Shown here: positions 46,689-56,300 of the stretch, piece by piece
Layout of the letters: the number at the start of each line of letters is the position of its first letter
Position numbering within the stretch: position 1 is the first letter of the stretch
Source: Cellvibrio sp.
GTDB lineage: Bacteria; Pseudomonadota; Gammaproteobacteria; Pseudomonadales; Cellvibrionaceae
Reading direction: 5' to 3'
NCBI GenBank assembly: GCA_016712405.1
Contig: JADJRD010000003.1
Coordinates: 114,501 to 178,500, forward strand
DNA: 64,000 bases
Position numbers and translations under genes: made by a program
Notes under the pieces: model-generated
Databases searched by the model: none
The model's input: the letters and a program-made list of their open reading frames with translations, nothing else
Told to the model about the DNA's origin: nothing

Positions 46689-47452
46689 TTCGTGTAGAAA
46701 ATTTGTCAAAGGAATTTATTGCACATTCAGCAAACAAAAAATTTTCCTTTAAAAAGGAAAAGAAGGTCATTAAGGCATTGGATAATGTCAGTTTTGACTT
46801 GGAAGATGGGAAAATTACTGGCCTGTTGGGATTGAATGGCGCCGGGAAATCGACGCTCATGCGAATTATTTATGGTTTATTAATTCCGTCACAAGGTGAC
46901 GTATGGGTAGATAATATTCGTGTCAGTGAAAGCCCGGAGTTGGCAAGAAAATCTCTTGGTGTATTGCCTGACGATACTGGTTTATATAAGCGGTTAACTG
47001 CACGCGAAAATATTCGCTATTTTGGCGAGTTGCAGGCTGTTGATTCGGTGATGCTGGAAAACAACATTGAACATCTGATTCGATGTTTGGGGATGGAAAA
47101 AATTGCGGATCGTCGTGCAGAAGGTTTTTCGTTGGGTGAACGAATGAAAACCGCCTTGGCGCGCGCCATAGTGCATCAACCGCAACATATTATGTTGGAT
47201 GAGCCCACCAACGGTTTGGATGTCATCACCACTCGCGCTGTTCGAAGGTTGTTGCATGAATTAAAAGAGCAGGGAAGATGCGTGGTATTTTCCAGTCATT
47301 TAATGCATGAAGTAAATGGTCTGTGTGATCGCATTGTGGTAATTGCGCAAGGTAGTGTTGTTGCAAAGGCAGTGTTCCGGAAATTCTTGAAATTGGAAAA
47401 TCCAATAATTTGGAAGATGCATTTATTCATTTGGTGCAGTCAGTTGACGTAA
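46685..47452 (+). CDS. natA: ABC transporter ATP-binding protein NatA, 3' end frameshifted
   Basis: 255 residues as read: Walker A GLNGAGKST, signature FSLGERMKTALARA, Walker B IMLDEPTNGLD and switch His in VFSSHLMHEV. This is the NatA/CcmA-like subfamily, ATPase of a sodium- or drug-exporting ABC system. The end is out of frame: after VVIAQGSVVAK one missing base around 47366-47370 (AAAGG) shifts the frame. Restoring it gives GSVPEILE...NNLEDAFIHLVQSVDVNEEVNHVA, stopping at 47476-47478 and overlapping natB by 11 bases (264 residues). The conserved LEDAFIHL tail supports the repair. Confidence 0.85.
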   Translation: MIRVENLSKEFIAHSANKKFSFKKEKKVIKALDNVSFDLEDGKITGLLGLNGAGKSTLMRIIYGLLIPSQGDVWVDNIRVSESPELARKSLGVLPDDTGLYKRLTARENIRYFGELQAVDSVMLENNIEHLIRCLGMEKIADRRAEGFSLGERMKTALARAIVHQPQHIMLDEPTNGLDVITTRAVRRLLHELKEQGRCVVFSSHLMHEVNGLCDRIVVIAQGSVVAKAVFRKFLKLENPIIWKMHLFIWCSQLT

Positions 47453-47467
47453 ATGAAGAGGTGAACC

Positions 47468-48650
47468 ATGTTGCATAGTCTGTTGACGATTTTCAAAAAA
47501 GAATGGAGTGATACCTTACGCGATATGCGCAGCCTGCGCATGATTTTACTAATGCCGATTTATATGGTGGGTGTTTATGCAGCCACTTCTTATTTTGTTA
47601 TTCACTCGGCAAAAACCTCTCGCGCAACGACGAATGAACCCATTCAGCTGTCTGTATCGGGCGCTGAACATTTTCCGCCTTTAATGCATTGGCTTAAAGA
47701 GCGGGGCGTAATCATCACCTCAGTGGAAGGTGAAATTTATCAACAAGTGGAACAAGGAAAATTGAGTTTTGTATTAATTGTTCCCAAGGATGCGAGTACA
47801 CAATATTCGTCAGGTGAAAAAATTGATATGTCACTGGTATTTGATGCCACTAATACTAAAGTGCAGGGCGGTCTCAATTTTGTGAGGCAACAAATTCAAG
47901 CTTGGAATGGTCGGATCGGGCAATTAAGGTTAATTTCGCGTGGCATTGATCCTGTGTTGACCAATCCTGTTTCTGTTCGTGATATCAATATCGCCAGCGA
48001 TCAAAAAATGGGTTTTTTGTGATTGCGACTGTGCCATTTTTTTACTCATGGCGTGTTTTTTGGGTAGCGTTGGTTTTTCCGCAGATATGGTGGCGGGTGA
48101 GCGTGAGCGGCGCTCACTGGAGTCACTATTGATTACGCCTGCAAAATCCACTGCGTTAATCATTGGAAAATGGCTCAACAGTTTTACGCTGACGCTGGTG
48201 GTCATGCTGGTGAATTTATTACTCTTGTTAATTGCGTTTCAATGGATTCCGTTTAAAGAAATTGGTATGAAAGTAAGTGTCGATGCTTTGGCGTTGGTGA
48301 ATATTTTTTTAGTACTTTTACCTGCCGCTATGTTGGCTACTGCGTTGCAATTGATGATTTCGATTTACGCGCGAAGTTTTAAAGACGCCCAAACCTATAT
48401 GGGTTTAATGGTTTTCATTCCAATGGTGCCCTTGATTTACACCCTAACCAATCCCAGTAGTTATGCCGATTGGTTTATGTGGGTGCCCGTGTTATCACAT
48501 CAAATTATGGTTAAACAATTGCTGTTAGGTGAGGCTCTTAATCATATTCACTTAATGCAAATGACGCTGGTGACATCCTTGTTCGCCTTATTGATGTTAG
48601 GCTTCACCGCCAAACAATTGAGAAAACCGAAAATTGTTTATGGGTTGTGA
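47468..48650 (+). pseudogene. natB: ABC transporter permease NatB, frameshifted
   Basis: The first frame (to 48022) has an N-terminal membrane segment and a large extracytoplasmic domain typical of ABC-2/NatB permeases. The second (to 48650) has LLMACFLGSVGFSADMVAGERERRSLESLLITPAKS, the family's cytoplasmic GERE motif, and four more membrane segments. The junction needs two extra T: one in T6 (48013-48018) and one in T7 (48037-48043). This gives KMGFFVIATVPFFLLMACFL, a good membrane helix, and 394 residues overall. A one-base deletion would join the frames too, but makes a Cys-Asp-rich nonsense stretch. Partner of NatA. Confidence 0.82.
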
Positions 48651-48774
48651 GTGGGCATGTAAAAAACTAATAATGTGGCGATAATTAAAATATACAATGA
48701 TTGCTGCACGGGCTTACATTGGATAATTTTTTTAATTTAGTTGTATGGGTGTATCGATAAAATAAAATGATGTA

Positions 48775-48792
48775 TCCCTGCTTTCGCAGGGA
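48775..48792. repeat. Short CCCTGC-type hairpin
   Basis: TCCCTGC-TTTC-GCAGGGA, a perfect 7-base-pair stem, in the gap between natB and the converging S9 peptidase gene. The sequence is like a widespread intergenic repeat (CCCTGCGAAAGCAGGG). It lacks a T run, so it is a weak terminator candidate at best. The rest of the 48651-48834 gap is AT rich and holds nothing I recognise. Confidence 0.5.
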
Positions 48793-48834
48793 CGGTGCTG
48801 TCAAGTAGAATAAAAGTGAATTTTTTAAAGGCGA

Positions 48835-50816
48835 CTATTTATTGGAAGTCGGTAAATATTTCTGTAAAAATTTTGTCACCTCTTCGTAAACTCTAAGCTT
48901 GTCTTTTTTATAGCGAAAGATGTTATGCCCGCTGTTCTTTAATTCCAATAAATAGACATCTTTATTTTCACCCCTTAATTTCTTGGCAAGCCTAGTGGTA
49001 TGGCGAGGTTCAACGGTATAATCAAACTCACCCAAAACAAGCAAAATTGGTTTTTGTATTTGTTTTGCTTGATGAAAGGGTGAATTGGCAATTAAATACT
49101 CCTTATCTTTTGATGGCTCCCCGTATCGTTCGGAGACATATTTAATTGAAGGTTTATGAAGGCGATATTTTTCAATATCACTTTTAACTAAATCTAATAA
49201 GTCTGTAGGTCCATTAATACTTACTGCGCATTGATAAGTTTGGCTATGTTTTACCAGTCCCATGAGTGCAGCATAACCTCCGTAGGATATTCCAAGAATA
49301 CAAACTCTTTTAGGGTCAGCAAAGCCTTTCTTAACTAAAAAATTGGCTGCATCCTCAATATCATTTTGCATGGCACCTCCCCAATCTTTGAACGCGGCTT
49401 CCTCGAAAGCTTTTCCATAACCCGTAGATCCACGAAAATTAGGTTTAGCGACAATGTATCCCATGGATGCTATGTACTGAGCGAAAAGATCAAAATCGGC
49501 GTAATCTCGTATATGCGTCCACCATGAGGCATCATAATAAGTGGATAAGAATTTCCTTGTTGATAATTCGGCGGTAATAAAAGATATAGTCGTTCTTTGA
49601 GACCGTCACGTGTAACGAATGTTGCTTTGGCTGGAACAGCTAATCTTTCTGTATTTAGAGTTGGATAATGATTGGCGTAAAGGCTTAAAGTATCTTTCTT
49701 ATTGTCAAATATATATACCCCAGAGAAACTTAAACCATCGGCATTTACTGTAAAATATTGATTTTCAGTGTTGCTAATATTTGCAGAATACCCGTGCTCT
49801 CCTATTAATTTATGAATTTTATCGTGAATTATTTGTTTATCTTTGTCAAAGAAATGCTGGGTGATTACGTCATTGTTTTCATAGTAATAGCCTATTGCTT
49901 CATCATTTTTGAAAATGATCCCTACAATGTCTTGCTTGGGTAAGCTGGCTAAAACAGATAATTGTTTCGTTTTTTTGTCACGTTCTATTATTTCTCTAAA
50001 TCCAGTTGTTTCGTTTCTTTGTATAAAGATGATATTTCCTTTTTTGGTCATACCAATGAAATCTGCAATATCAATAAAGTTTTCTTCTTCTCTATTGGAA
50101 AATATGGTGTCGAATTTGGTCCATTGCTTATTTTCATCTATTTCAAAAAGATGGAATGCTCTTGCATAATACTCAAAATCAACTCGGTATTTAGGGTTAC
50201 CATCCAAATCAGAAACAAACAAAATTGTTTCTCCTGATCCTTGCTCTACTAGTTCCGATTTGCCGTCATATACATTCACTTTAAAGAGTGAAATTTTTTC
50301 GTGATAGAGTGCCGTCATTAATATATGTTTATTGTCATTAGGTAAAAAATGACGAATTTTTGATAGATTAATTTGCCTACGTAGGGCTGTTTTATCGGTT
50401 AAAAGTGATACTGGTTCTCGATTGTCAATTCCTATTGATATTAATCGATCGTACATTAGGTTGTCGTCTAAATCATACTCTTGATTTTTTTCGTCTTTTC
50501 GTCGAATCTCATCTGTTTCCAGTGGGACTTTCAGGAAAACTAGTAGACGATCATCGTTTGCCCAATCCACAGAAAATGGACGAATAATGTTGTCACCAAC
50601 TTTCCGGACAACAGGAAAGCCTTCTTTTGTTAAATCACGAATAATAGCTAATCGTTGCTTGTCTACTTGAATAACCTCCGCCAAATATCGCCCATTTGGA
50701 GAAATTTGTGCATCGTAGTGTGCTGCATCTGCTAGAAAATCAGCCATTGATAGGGGCTGTGCATGAATTGAAAAAGATATTGTCGATAAAAATATTAAAT
50801 AGAGTATTTTTTTCAT
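48835..50816 (-). pseudogene. S9 prolyl oligopeptidase-family peptidase, frameshifted
   Basis: The N-terminal frame (50816-49470) has a signal peptide (ILYLIFLSTISFSIHAQ) and a beta-propeller-like region (AQISPNGRYLAEVI, PFSVDWANDDRLLVFLK). The C-terminal frame (to 48835) has the catalytic domain: GISYGGYAAL with the Ser, GEFDYTVEPRHT with the Asp and LKNSGHNIF with the His. Between them HGG should continue PHIRDYADFDLFAQYIASMGYIVAKPNFRGS; one missing base near 49517 (GGACGC for GGACCGC on the coding strand) breaks it. Repaired length is 660 residues, normal for dipeptidyl or acylaminoacyl peptidases. Probably periplasmic, degrading peptides. Confidence 0.85.
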
Positions 50817-50948
50817 ACGTATTCCTTAATCTTTATTTATTGGTTTTGATATAAACGGTAATTTAGCCAGCGATAATATACTGTAATTAATACCTGAAAC
50901 TCAATTTCTGATTTCTAATCTTTATATAATCGGAATGAATGTGAGTGA

Positions 50949-51650
50949 TTATCGGCAATTCACTTCAGTGGAGTGCCGAATAAACAGCACCAATTCATCA
51001 ACACCGGTTCTGTCCCACTCTACACGACCAGCTAAACCCTCAATTGAAACTTTGCAGTTTTCACCAAAGGTTTGTTTGAGCTTTTGATTTTCAGCCGCAA
51101 TTAAGGAGAGTATTTGATAGCGATATTTTTCAGGGCTGACGATACTCAAGCCTATATCGCCACTTTCTTCCAGTTCTGTACGGCCAACCAGTTTGGCATT
51201 GGCGACAAATTTCTTAAGTTCATTGATTTGTGCTTTAGCATTCTTGCTGCTGTCAATCGCTACCTTAATCGAGATGTTCACGAAACTGGTGTCCGTCACT
51301 CGTTTGTCTTCGATGATTTCCAGTGAATCATTATTCAGGTTAACCGGAACCAGAAATTCATCACCATATGACAACTCAATGCCTTTGATTTTCGACGCTG
51401 ACGAAATCAGATTTTTAATCGAATCAATGATTTCCGATTTGCGTAATTCAGGTGCTCGACTGTCATTGATCAGTTTTACTCGTTGTACCAAAAAGTCCGC
51501 TTTTCTGGAAAAAGTCACCGCAGGTGTTTCGTAGTAATCACTGGAGCGAATTGCGGTAACAACTACTTCCTCAACCGATTCATCTTGTGCGAAAAGATGT
51601 AGTGGGAAAAGTGAAGCGATGAGCAATGTGCTAATTATGTATTTTTTCAT
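50949..51650 (-). CDS. Periplasmic protein of unknown function with a VVVTA motif
   Basis: Start at ATG 51650, preceded by AAGGAACC, with a clear signal peptide (YIISTLLIASLFPLHLFAQ); 233 residues. The mature start, ESVEEVVVTAIRSSDYYETPAV, resembles the segment before the plug of TonB-dependent receptors, but the protein is far too short for a receptor and has no barrel. The rest is alpha/beta with charged helices and two late cysteines. The same reading frame continues upstream without a stop into a membrane-protein-like segment (51651-52115), so a longer fused form cannot be excluded. No function can be assigned. Confidence 0.6.
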   Translation of the reverse strand: MKKYIISTLLIASLFPLHLFAQDESVEEVVVTAIRSSDYYETPAVTFSRKADFLVQRVKLINDSRAPELRKSEIIDSIKNLISSASKIKGIELSYGDEFLVPVNLNNDSLEIIEDKRVTDTSFVNISIKVAIDSSKNAKAQINELKKFVANAKLVGRTELEESGDIGLSIVSPEKYRYQILSLIAAENQKLKQTFGENCKVSIEGLAGRVEWDRTGVDELVLFIRHSTEVNCR

Positions 51651-52115
51651 GATGGTTCCTTGCTTTACAGTGTTATAAATTAATTTATGGTTGTAATTTT
51701 GGTCGGGTACCTTTATTTTAAACTGAGCCGTATCTTTTTTGCAGTCGTATTTTTTAACTAAAAAATCTTCACATTTAATATTACCTTGGACATATTCATT
51801 ATATTGCCAGTGAGCGTAGTGAAGCACAAAAATGTGAATTGTGAAAATACAACAAGATAATATTATGCAGGCGTTTACCCATTTAATCTTTGCTGAGTAT
51901 ATTAGTAGAGTTAATTCTGCAATTAACCAAATGAATTGGATTGTTGTGGTAAGTACAAACACACAAAATGTATTGAATGTGGAGCGTTGAAACCAAAATC
52001 CATTAAAATCAGGTATTAACTGATGAAAAGCGGAGAGATAAATCATCAGCATGTAAATCAGAAATTGCGTAAACGCAATTAAAGAAAAAATCTGAAGCCG
52101 GAGCAGTTGTTCCAT
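51651..52115 (-). CDS. Membrane-protein-like segment in frame with the next gene
   Basis: From ATG 52115 the frame encodes about 100 residues with three or four hydrophobic segments, then KCEDFLVKKYDCKKDTAQF and a polar stretch, and runs without a stop into the signal peptide of the downstream gene. The membrane pattern suggests a genuine small integral membrane protein whose stop codon was lost, or which is fused to the periplasmic domain. The ribosome site is weak. Family not recognised. Confidence 0.35.
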
Positions 52116-52274
52116 ATTGGTTGTTATTTCTCTTCATCTGGCGCTTCACCACCAAGCAACCAACTTTATAATTTCGTACATTGATGGTTGCGCTGATCTT
52201 ATCAAGTAATCAGTCAATGGGTAATAGAAAGCGGGGAATTTGAGTCGGATAATATTGGATTTTGGATGGGTTTG

Positions 52275-52327
52275 TGTAGGGGCGGCTCCCTGTGGCCGCC
52301 CGGGCAGGCACAGGGCCTGCCCCTACA
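52275..52327. repeat. GC-rich double-hairpin repeat (TGTAGGGGC type)
   Basis: Bounded by TGTAGGGGC and GCCCCTACA, with two internal hairpins (GGCGGC/GCCGCC and GGGCAGGC/GCCTGCCC). It lies 23 bases past the stop of the leftward GH3 gene and may end its transcript or stabilise the mRNA. It is a third repeat type, different from families A and B. Confidence 0.65.
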
Positions 52328-52349
52328 AAATAAATTACAAAAGGTGTTT

Positions 52350-54947
52350 TTAATTACACTTCACATCTTTACCTGCGCCTTTCACCAAGCTCACATTGGC
52401 GAAAGTTACATCCAGAGTGCCTTCAGTAATTAATGAGAAAGGTTGTAGCACTTGGGTCCAATATTCACTGGGTGGTTGATCAATACCAAAGTTCGCGCCT
52501 GCATTTGGGTAGCAGCTTAAAGGTACAGTCACGGTTTGCCAGCCTTGACCTGCGAAAGTTTTTAATTTTTCGGTGAGATCAATATCCGACGCACAATAAG
52601 ATCCGCAACCCAAACGCAAGAAAGTAGTTTTGCTCGGTACACCGTCAACTTTAATATCAAATACCAGCGCTGAATCTTCTTTCACATAATTGGTGAGATC
52701 TTTGCGAGTGGCGACTGACAATGCAACTTGACCGCTGCCTTTGCCGTTCCAAACTACATGGCGAGCATCTTCTTGTACATCGCGATCCACAGCAGTAATT
52801 TCCAGTGAGGATGCGGTAGCGGTTTTGCTGGTCATTGGAATAATATCGTTTTGATAACCGATAACTTCCAATTGCCATTCACCGATTGGGCGACGATTGA
52901 AAATATCCAATTTATCGACCACTTCTTCTGCTTTCAAACCTTCTTCTGATAAATCATCGCCTAAAGTATTTTTATCGCCGTAACTTAAACCGTAACCATA
53001 GGCAAAGAGTGGATCATAATTTTCATCGCCAACATTAAGAGAGTTTTGGTCAGGATGTTTTGGCCAGGAAAAACTCAAGCGGCCTTTCATATCGAAATTA
53101 ATTTTGCCTTCAGCATTTTTGAAAATTACATCAGCAACGCCTTGACCTTCAGAACCGGGCAACCAAACCGCAACAAACGTATCAGACGCATTTAATTCGC
53201 GATTCACCCAAAGCGGACGACCGGAAATAAATAATGAAACAACAGGAATTCCTTGTGCGCGGAATTTTTTCAACAACTCCCAATCGCGTGGGTCGCGTGG
53301 TTTGTAAGCGAGATTGCCGGTGTCACCTTGCATTTCGGCGTAAGGATCTTCACCAAATACGACGATAGCAACATCGGGTTTTTCAGTGAAAGAACCGTCA
53401 ACACTCAATGTCGCTTTGCCACCGGCTGCGCTCACGACTTGATTGATGCCGCCAAAAATTGAAGTGCCGCCAGGGAAATCGGAATTGCTGTTGCCTGTAC
53501 CTTGCCATGACACTGACCAACCACCTGCTTGCTTGCCGATATTGTCAGCACCATCACCCGCGACTAAAACTTTTTGGTTGCGCGCTAATGGCAATAAATT
53601 GTTTTTGTTTTTCAACATCACCAGCGATTCACGAACTGCTTGTCTGGCAATTTCGCGATGTTCCGGTGCGCCGAGCACGTCTTTTTTACCAGCGAGTGGA
53701 CGAGTAGAAGGTGCGCCTTTTTGTAAAACGCCATCTTGTTCAAATAAACCTGCGCGGATTTTGACACGCAAAATTCTGCGCACGGCATCATCCAAACGTT
53801 CAGCTGTCACTTCACCGGATTTGGCTTGTGCGACTAAATTTTTGTACAACTCTTTCCAATTTGGATCCGGCACCATGTAAATATCCAAACCCGCCATTAA
53901 GGATTCGGGGCAATCCAACACAGTGCAACCTGGAATAAAACTGTGACCATTCCAATCGCCGACTACTAATCCATCAAAACCCATTTGATTTTTCAGAACA
54001 TCAGTCAACAAATATTTGTGGCCGTGCATGCGCGTGTTTTGCCAGCTGGAGAAAGAGGCCATCACCACTTGAACGCCGGCTTCAATGCCACTGACATAAC
54101 CTGCACCGTGAATTTCGCGCAGGTGTTGTTCATCACCTTGAGTCTCGCCGCGATCCACACCATTTAATGTACCGCCGTCACCAATGTAATGTTTGGTAGT
54201 GGCTATGACATGTTCGTTGGTAAATAAATTGTCAGTACCGCCTTCACCTTGTAAACCTTTCACCATTTCACCGGCAAATGCTTTTGCAATGCGTGGATCT
54301 TCTGACCAGGATTCATAAGTGCGACCCCAGCGATCATCACGTGCAACCGCGACTGTGGGCGAGAAGTCCCAATCCAAACCGGTGGCGGCAATTTCACGTG
54401 CGGTGGCCCAGCCGATTTTTTTCAATAATTCCGGATTATTGGTTGCACCCAAACCAATGTTGTGTGGAAACAAGGTTGCACCAACAACGTTACCTAAACC
54501 GTGTACTGCGTCGGTTCCCCAGATAATCGGAATGCCGATGCGACCGTTGGACTTATCCACCGATGCGTTATAAAAACTGTCCGCGAGTGTTACCCAGTCT
54601 TCCAGGCTTGCGTATTTGTTGTTGCCGGGCGTACTTCCGCCACCGTTCAATACAGAACCTATGTGATATTCCGTGATGTCAGCCGGTGTGACTTGATGAA
54701 TTTCCGGTTGAATCAATTGACCGACTTTTTCTTCCAGTGTCATGCGAGCCAATAAATCATCAATGCGTTTTTCAACGGCGGGATCTTTGGCGATTGCACT
54801 TTTCAGCACGGGCCATTGCTCAACCGGGCTTTTGCTGGCGACAGGCTCAGATGCGACAGGTGTGGTTGCTTCTTGTTTGGAATCACAAGCGGCCAGCGAT
54901 AACGCCAACACGCCCGAGACAAACAAGCCCAGCGATTTTATTTTCAT
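52350..54947 (-). CDS. Glycoside hydrolase family 3 lipoprotein (beta-glucosidase type)
   Basis: 865 residues with a lipoprotein signal (VLALSLAAC, lipid Cys 21). The GH3 N-terminal TIM barrel has GIPIIWGTDAVHG, the DRWGRTYESWSEDP and TKHYIGDGGT segments, and the nucleophile in GFDGLVVGDWNGH (Asp331). The second domain has SLVMLKNKNNLLPL and the likely acid/base glutamate in VVFGEDPYAEMQGD. The last 150 residues look like an extra beta-sandwich, also seen in Cellvibrio-type Cel3 enzymes. It would release glucose from cello-oligosaccharides or related glucans at the outer membrane. Monocistronic, between repeats. Confidence 0.92.
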   Translation of the reverse strand: MKIKSLGLFVSGVLALSLAACDSKQEATTPVASEPVASKSPVEQWPVLKSAIAKDPAVEKRIDDLLARMTLEEKVGQLIQPEIHQVTPADITEYHIGSVLNGGGSTPGNNKYASLEDWVTLADSFYNASVDKSNGRIGIPIIWGTDAVHGLGNVVGATLFPHNIGLGATNNPELLKKIGWATAREIAATGLDWDFSPTVAVARDDRWGRTYESWSEDPRIAKAFAGEMVKGLQGEGGTDNLFTNEHVIATTKHYIGDGGTLNGVDRGETQGDEQHLREIHGAGYVSGIEAGVQVVMASFSSWQNTRMHGHKYLLTDVLKNQMGFDGLVVGDWNGHSFIPGCTVLDCPESLMAGLDIYMVPDPNWKELYKNLVAQAKSGEVTAERLDDAVRRILRVKIRAGLFEQDGVLQKGAPSTRPLAGKKDVLGAPEHREIARQAVRESLVMLKNKNNLLPLARNQKVLVAGDGADNIGKQAGGWSVSWQGTGNSNSDFPGGTSIFGGINQVVSAAGGKATLSVDGSFTEKPDVAIVVFGEDPYAEMQGDTGNLAYKPRDPRDWELLKKFRAQGIPVVSLFISGRPLWVNRELNASDTFVAVWLPGSEGQGVADVIFKNAEGKINFDMKGRLSFSWPKHPDQNSLNVGDENYDPLFAYGYGLSYGDKNTLGDDLSEEGLKAEEVVDKLDIFNRRPIGEWQLEVIGYQNDIIPMTSKTATASSLEITAVDRDVQEDARHVVWNGKGSGQVALSVATRKDLTNYVKEDSALVFDIKVDGVPSKTTFLRLGCGSYCASDIDLTEKLKTFAGQGWQTVTVPLSCYPNAGANFGIDQPPSEYWTQVLQPFSLITEGTLDVTFANVSLVKGAGKDVKCN

Positions 54948-55070
54948 GAAGTGACCTCGAGGTTTAATTGACCGATGAATGTTGAGAGTAGTTGATCGAT
55001 TATAGAAAAACTTTTTAGTTCGTGAGTTTCACTTTGAGTGATTTCAGTAAAGTGGTGCGCGGTAGAAACG

Positions 55071-55145
55071 CCCTCTCCCCTAGCCCCTCTCCCAGAGGGA
55101 GAGGGGGACTGGCTCCTCCCTTTGCAAAAGGGAGGCTGGGAGGGA
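55071..55145. repeat. GC-rich palindromic repeat (family A)
   Basis: CCCTCTCCCCTAGCCCCTCT, inner arms CCAGAGGGAGAGGGGG and CTCCTCCCTTTGCAAAAGGGAGG, right end GGCTGGGAGGG. It occupies the gap between the GH3 gene start and the rph end. In that 263-base gap, with the neighbouring hairpin at 55175, little unique sequence is left apart from the GH3 promoter region. Confidence 0.75.
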
Positions 55146-55174
55146 TTTGCTTTTGATGTTTAATCTGGTTTTTA

Positions 55175-55206
55175 AATCCCCCTAACCCCCTTTTTTAAAG
55201 GGGGAA
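55175..55206. repeat. CCCCC/GGGGG hairpin after rph
   Basis: AATCCCCCTAACCCCCTTTTTTAAAGGGGG: an 8-base-pair stem CCCCCTTT/AAAGGGGG. It lies immediately after the rph stop on the minus strand and could act as its terminator. It also resembles half of a dispersed palindromic repeat. Confidence 0.55.
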
Positions 55207-55210
55207 TACA

Positions 55211-55927
55211 CTAACCCAAACTCGCCCGCTGGATCCGATGCAACTCACCAATCCCATCTTTTGCCAATTTCAGCATCGCCGCAAATTGGGCTTCAGTAAA
55301 AGGTTCAGCTTCGGCTGTGCCTTGAATTTCGATAATCCCACCGTCATCGGCCATCACCACATTCATATCGGTATCGGCTGCGGAATCTTCCGGGTAATCC
55401 AAATCCAACACTGGCACACCTTGGTAAATGCCGACAGAAACCGAGGCGATCGCACGTTTCAGCGCTTGGCCATTGGTTTTGCCTTCTTTTTCCAGATGCG
55501 CAATCGCATCCGCCAAGGCTACCCATGCACCTGTGATAGACGCAGTGCGTGTGCCGCCATCCGCCTGAATCACATCGCAATCCAGATGAATGGTGTTTTC
55601 ACCCAGTGCATCCAGATCAACTGCCGCCCGCAATGAGCGGCCAATTAAACGTTGAATTTCGACTGTGCGACCCTGTTGCTTGCCCCGCGCCGCTTCGCGA
55701 TCCATTCGGGTACCGGTTGAGCGCGGTAACATTCCATACTCAGCCGTCAACCAGCCTTGCCCTTTCCCCTTCAAAAACGAAGGCACACCATTCACCACAC
55801 TGGCCGTACAAATCACTTTAGTATCCCCAAACTCCACCAATACCGAGCCTTCGGCATGTTTGGTGTAGTGGCGGGTGAGTTTGATTGGGCGCAGTTGGTC
55901 AGGTTGACGAAGGCTTGGGCGTTGCAT
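55211..55927 (-). CDS. rph: Ribonuclease PH
   Basis: 238 residues. A phosphorolytic 3'-5' exoribonuclease that trims tRNA 3' ends. The family signatures are present: RPIKLTRHYTKHAEGSVLVEFGDTKVICTASV, GQGWLTAEYGMLPRST, and DCDVIQADGGTRTASITGAWVAL. Length is typical. It is divergent from yicC with the toxin-antitoxin pair between them; rph and yicC are commonly direct divergent neighbours. Confidence 0.96.
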   Translation of the reverse strand: MQRPSLRQPDQLRPIKLTRHYTKHAEGSVLVEFGDTKVICTASVVNGVPSFLKGKGQGWLTAEYGMLPRSTGTRMDREAARGKQQGRTVEIQRLIGRSLRAAVDLDALGENTIHLDCDVIQADGGTRTASITGAWVALADAIAHLEKEGKTNGQALKRAIASVSVGIYQGVPVLDLDYPEDSAADTDMNVVMADDGGIIEIQGTAEAEPFTEAQFAAMLKLAKDGIGELHRIQRASLG

Positions 55928-55961
55928 ATGGGCGAATCCTGTTTAAACGACTTTAAGAGCG

Positions 55962-56014
55962 TGAACTTTAACAGCTCGGCATGCTATATTCATCTGGTCA
56001 TCCATCTGGTCATT
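55962..56014 (+). promoter_or_regulatory. Toxin-antitoxin promoter with tandem 12-base operator repeats
   Basis: A possible -35 TGAACT (55962-55967) and -10 TATATT (55985-55990) are 17 bases apart. Directly after them stand two tandem copies of CATCTGGTCATC/T (55991-56002 and 56003-56014; 11 of 12 identical), then GGAGG and the antitoxin ATG. Autoregulation by the antitoxin or TA complex is the likely use. Confidence 0.55.
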
Positions 56015-56025
56015 TGGAGGTTTGT

Positions 56026-56280
56026 ATGAACACTTGGCCTGTTCAAGACGCAAAAGCACGTTTTAGTGAGTTATTGGATTCCTGTTTGGAGGAAGAGCCT
56101 CAAATGGTTTCCCGTCGTGGTTGCAATACTGCTGTTCTCATTTCTGTTGAGGAATGGAATCGCCTGAATGCGGGCAAAAAACCTGGATTAAAAGCACTTT
56201 TGTTGGCGCCATCTTTTGGTGAAATTGAATTGCCTGAACGAGGCAAAGCAAAACGACGTAAGTCAGAACCGTTGGAATAA
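56026..56280 (+). CDS. Phd/YefM-family antitoxin
   Basis: 84 residues from ATG 56026, which follows TTTGGAGG. The N-terminal NTWPVQDAKARFSELLDSCLEEEPQMVSRRGCNTAVLISVEEWNRL is the Phd/YefM DNA-binding fold; the basic, proline-rich C-terminus (ELPERGKAKRRKSEPLE) would wrap the toxin. It represses its own promoter in this family. It lies 20 bases before a PIN-domain toxin gene, forming a type II pair inserted between rph and yicC. Confidence 0.88.
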   Translation: MNTWPVQDAKARFSELLDSCLEEEPQMVSRRGCNTAVLISVEEWNRLNAGKKPGLKALLLAPSFGEIELPERGKAKRRKSEPLE

Positions 56281-56300
56281 TTTTTTGCAGGGAAATAAAA

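Noticed and set aside
48775..48792. Hairpin as terminator of natB
   Set aside because: It has no T run and looks like a widespread intergenic repeat; kept only as a repeat.
50949..51650. TonB-dependent receptor
   Set aside because: The EEVVVTA start is suggestive, but 233 residues without plug or barrel strands cannot be a receptor.
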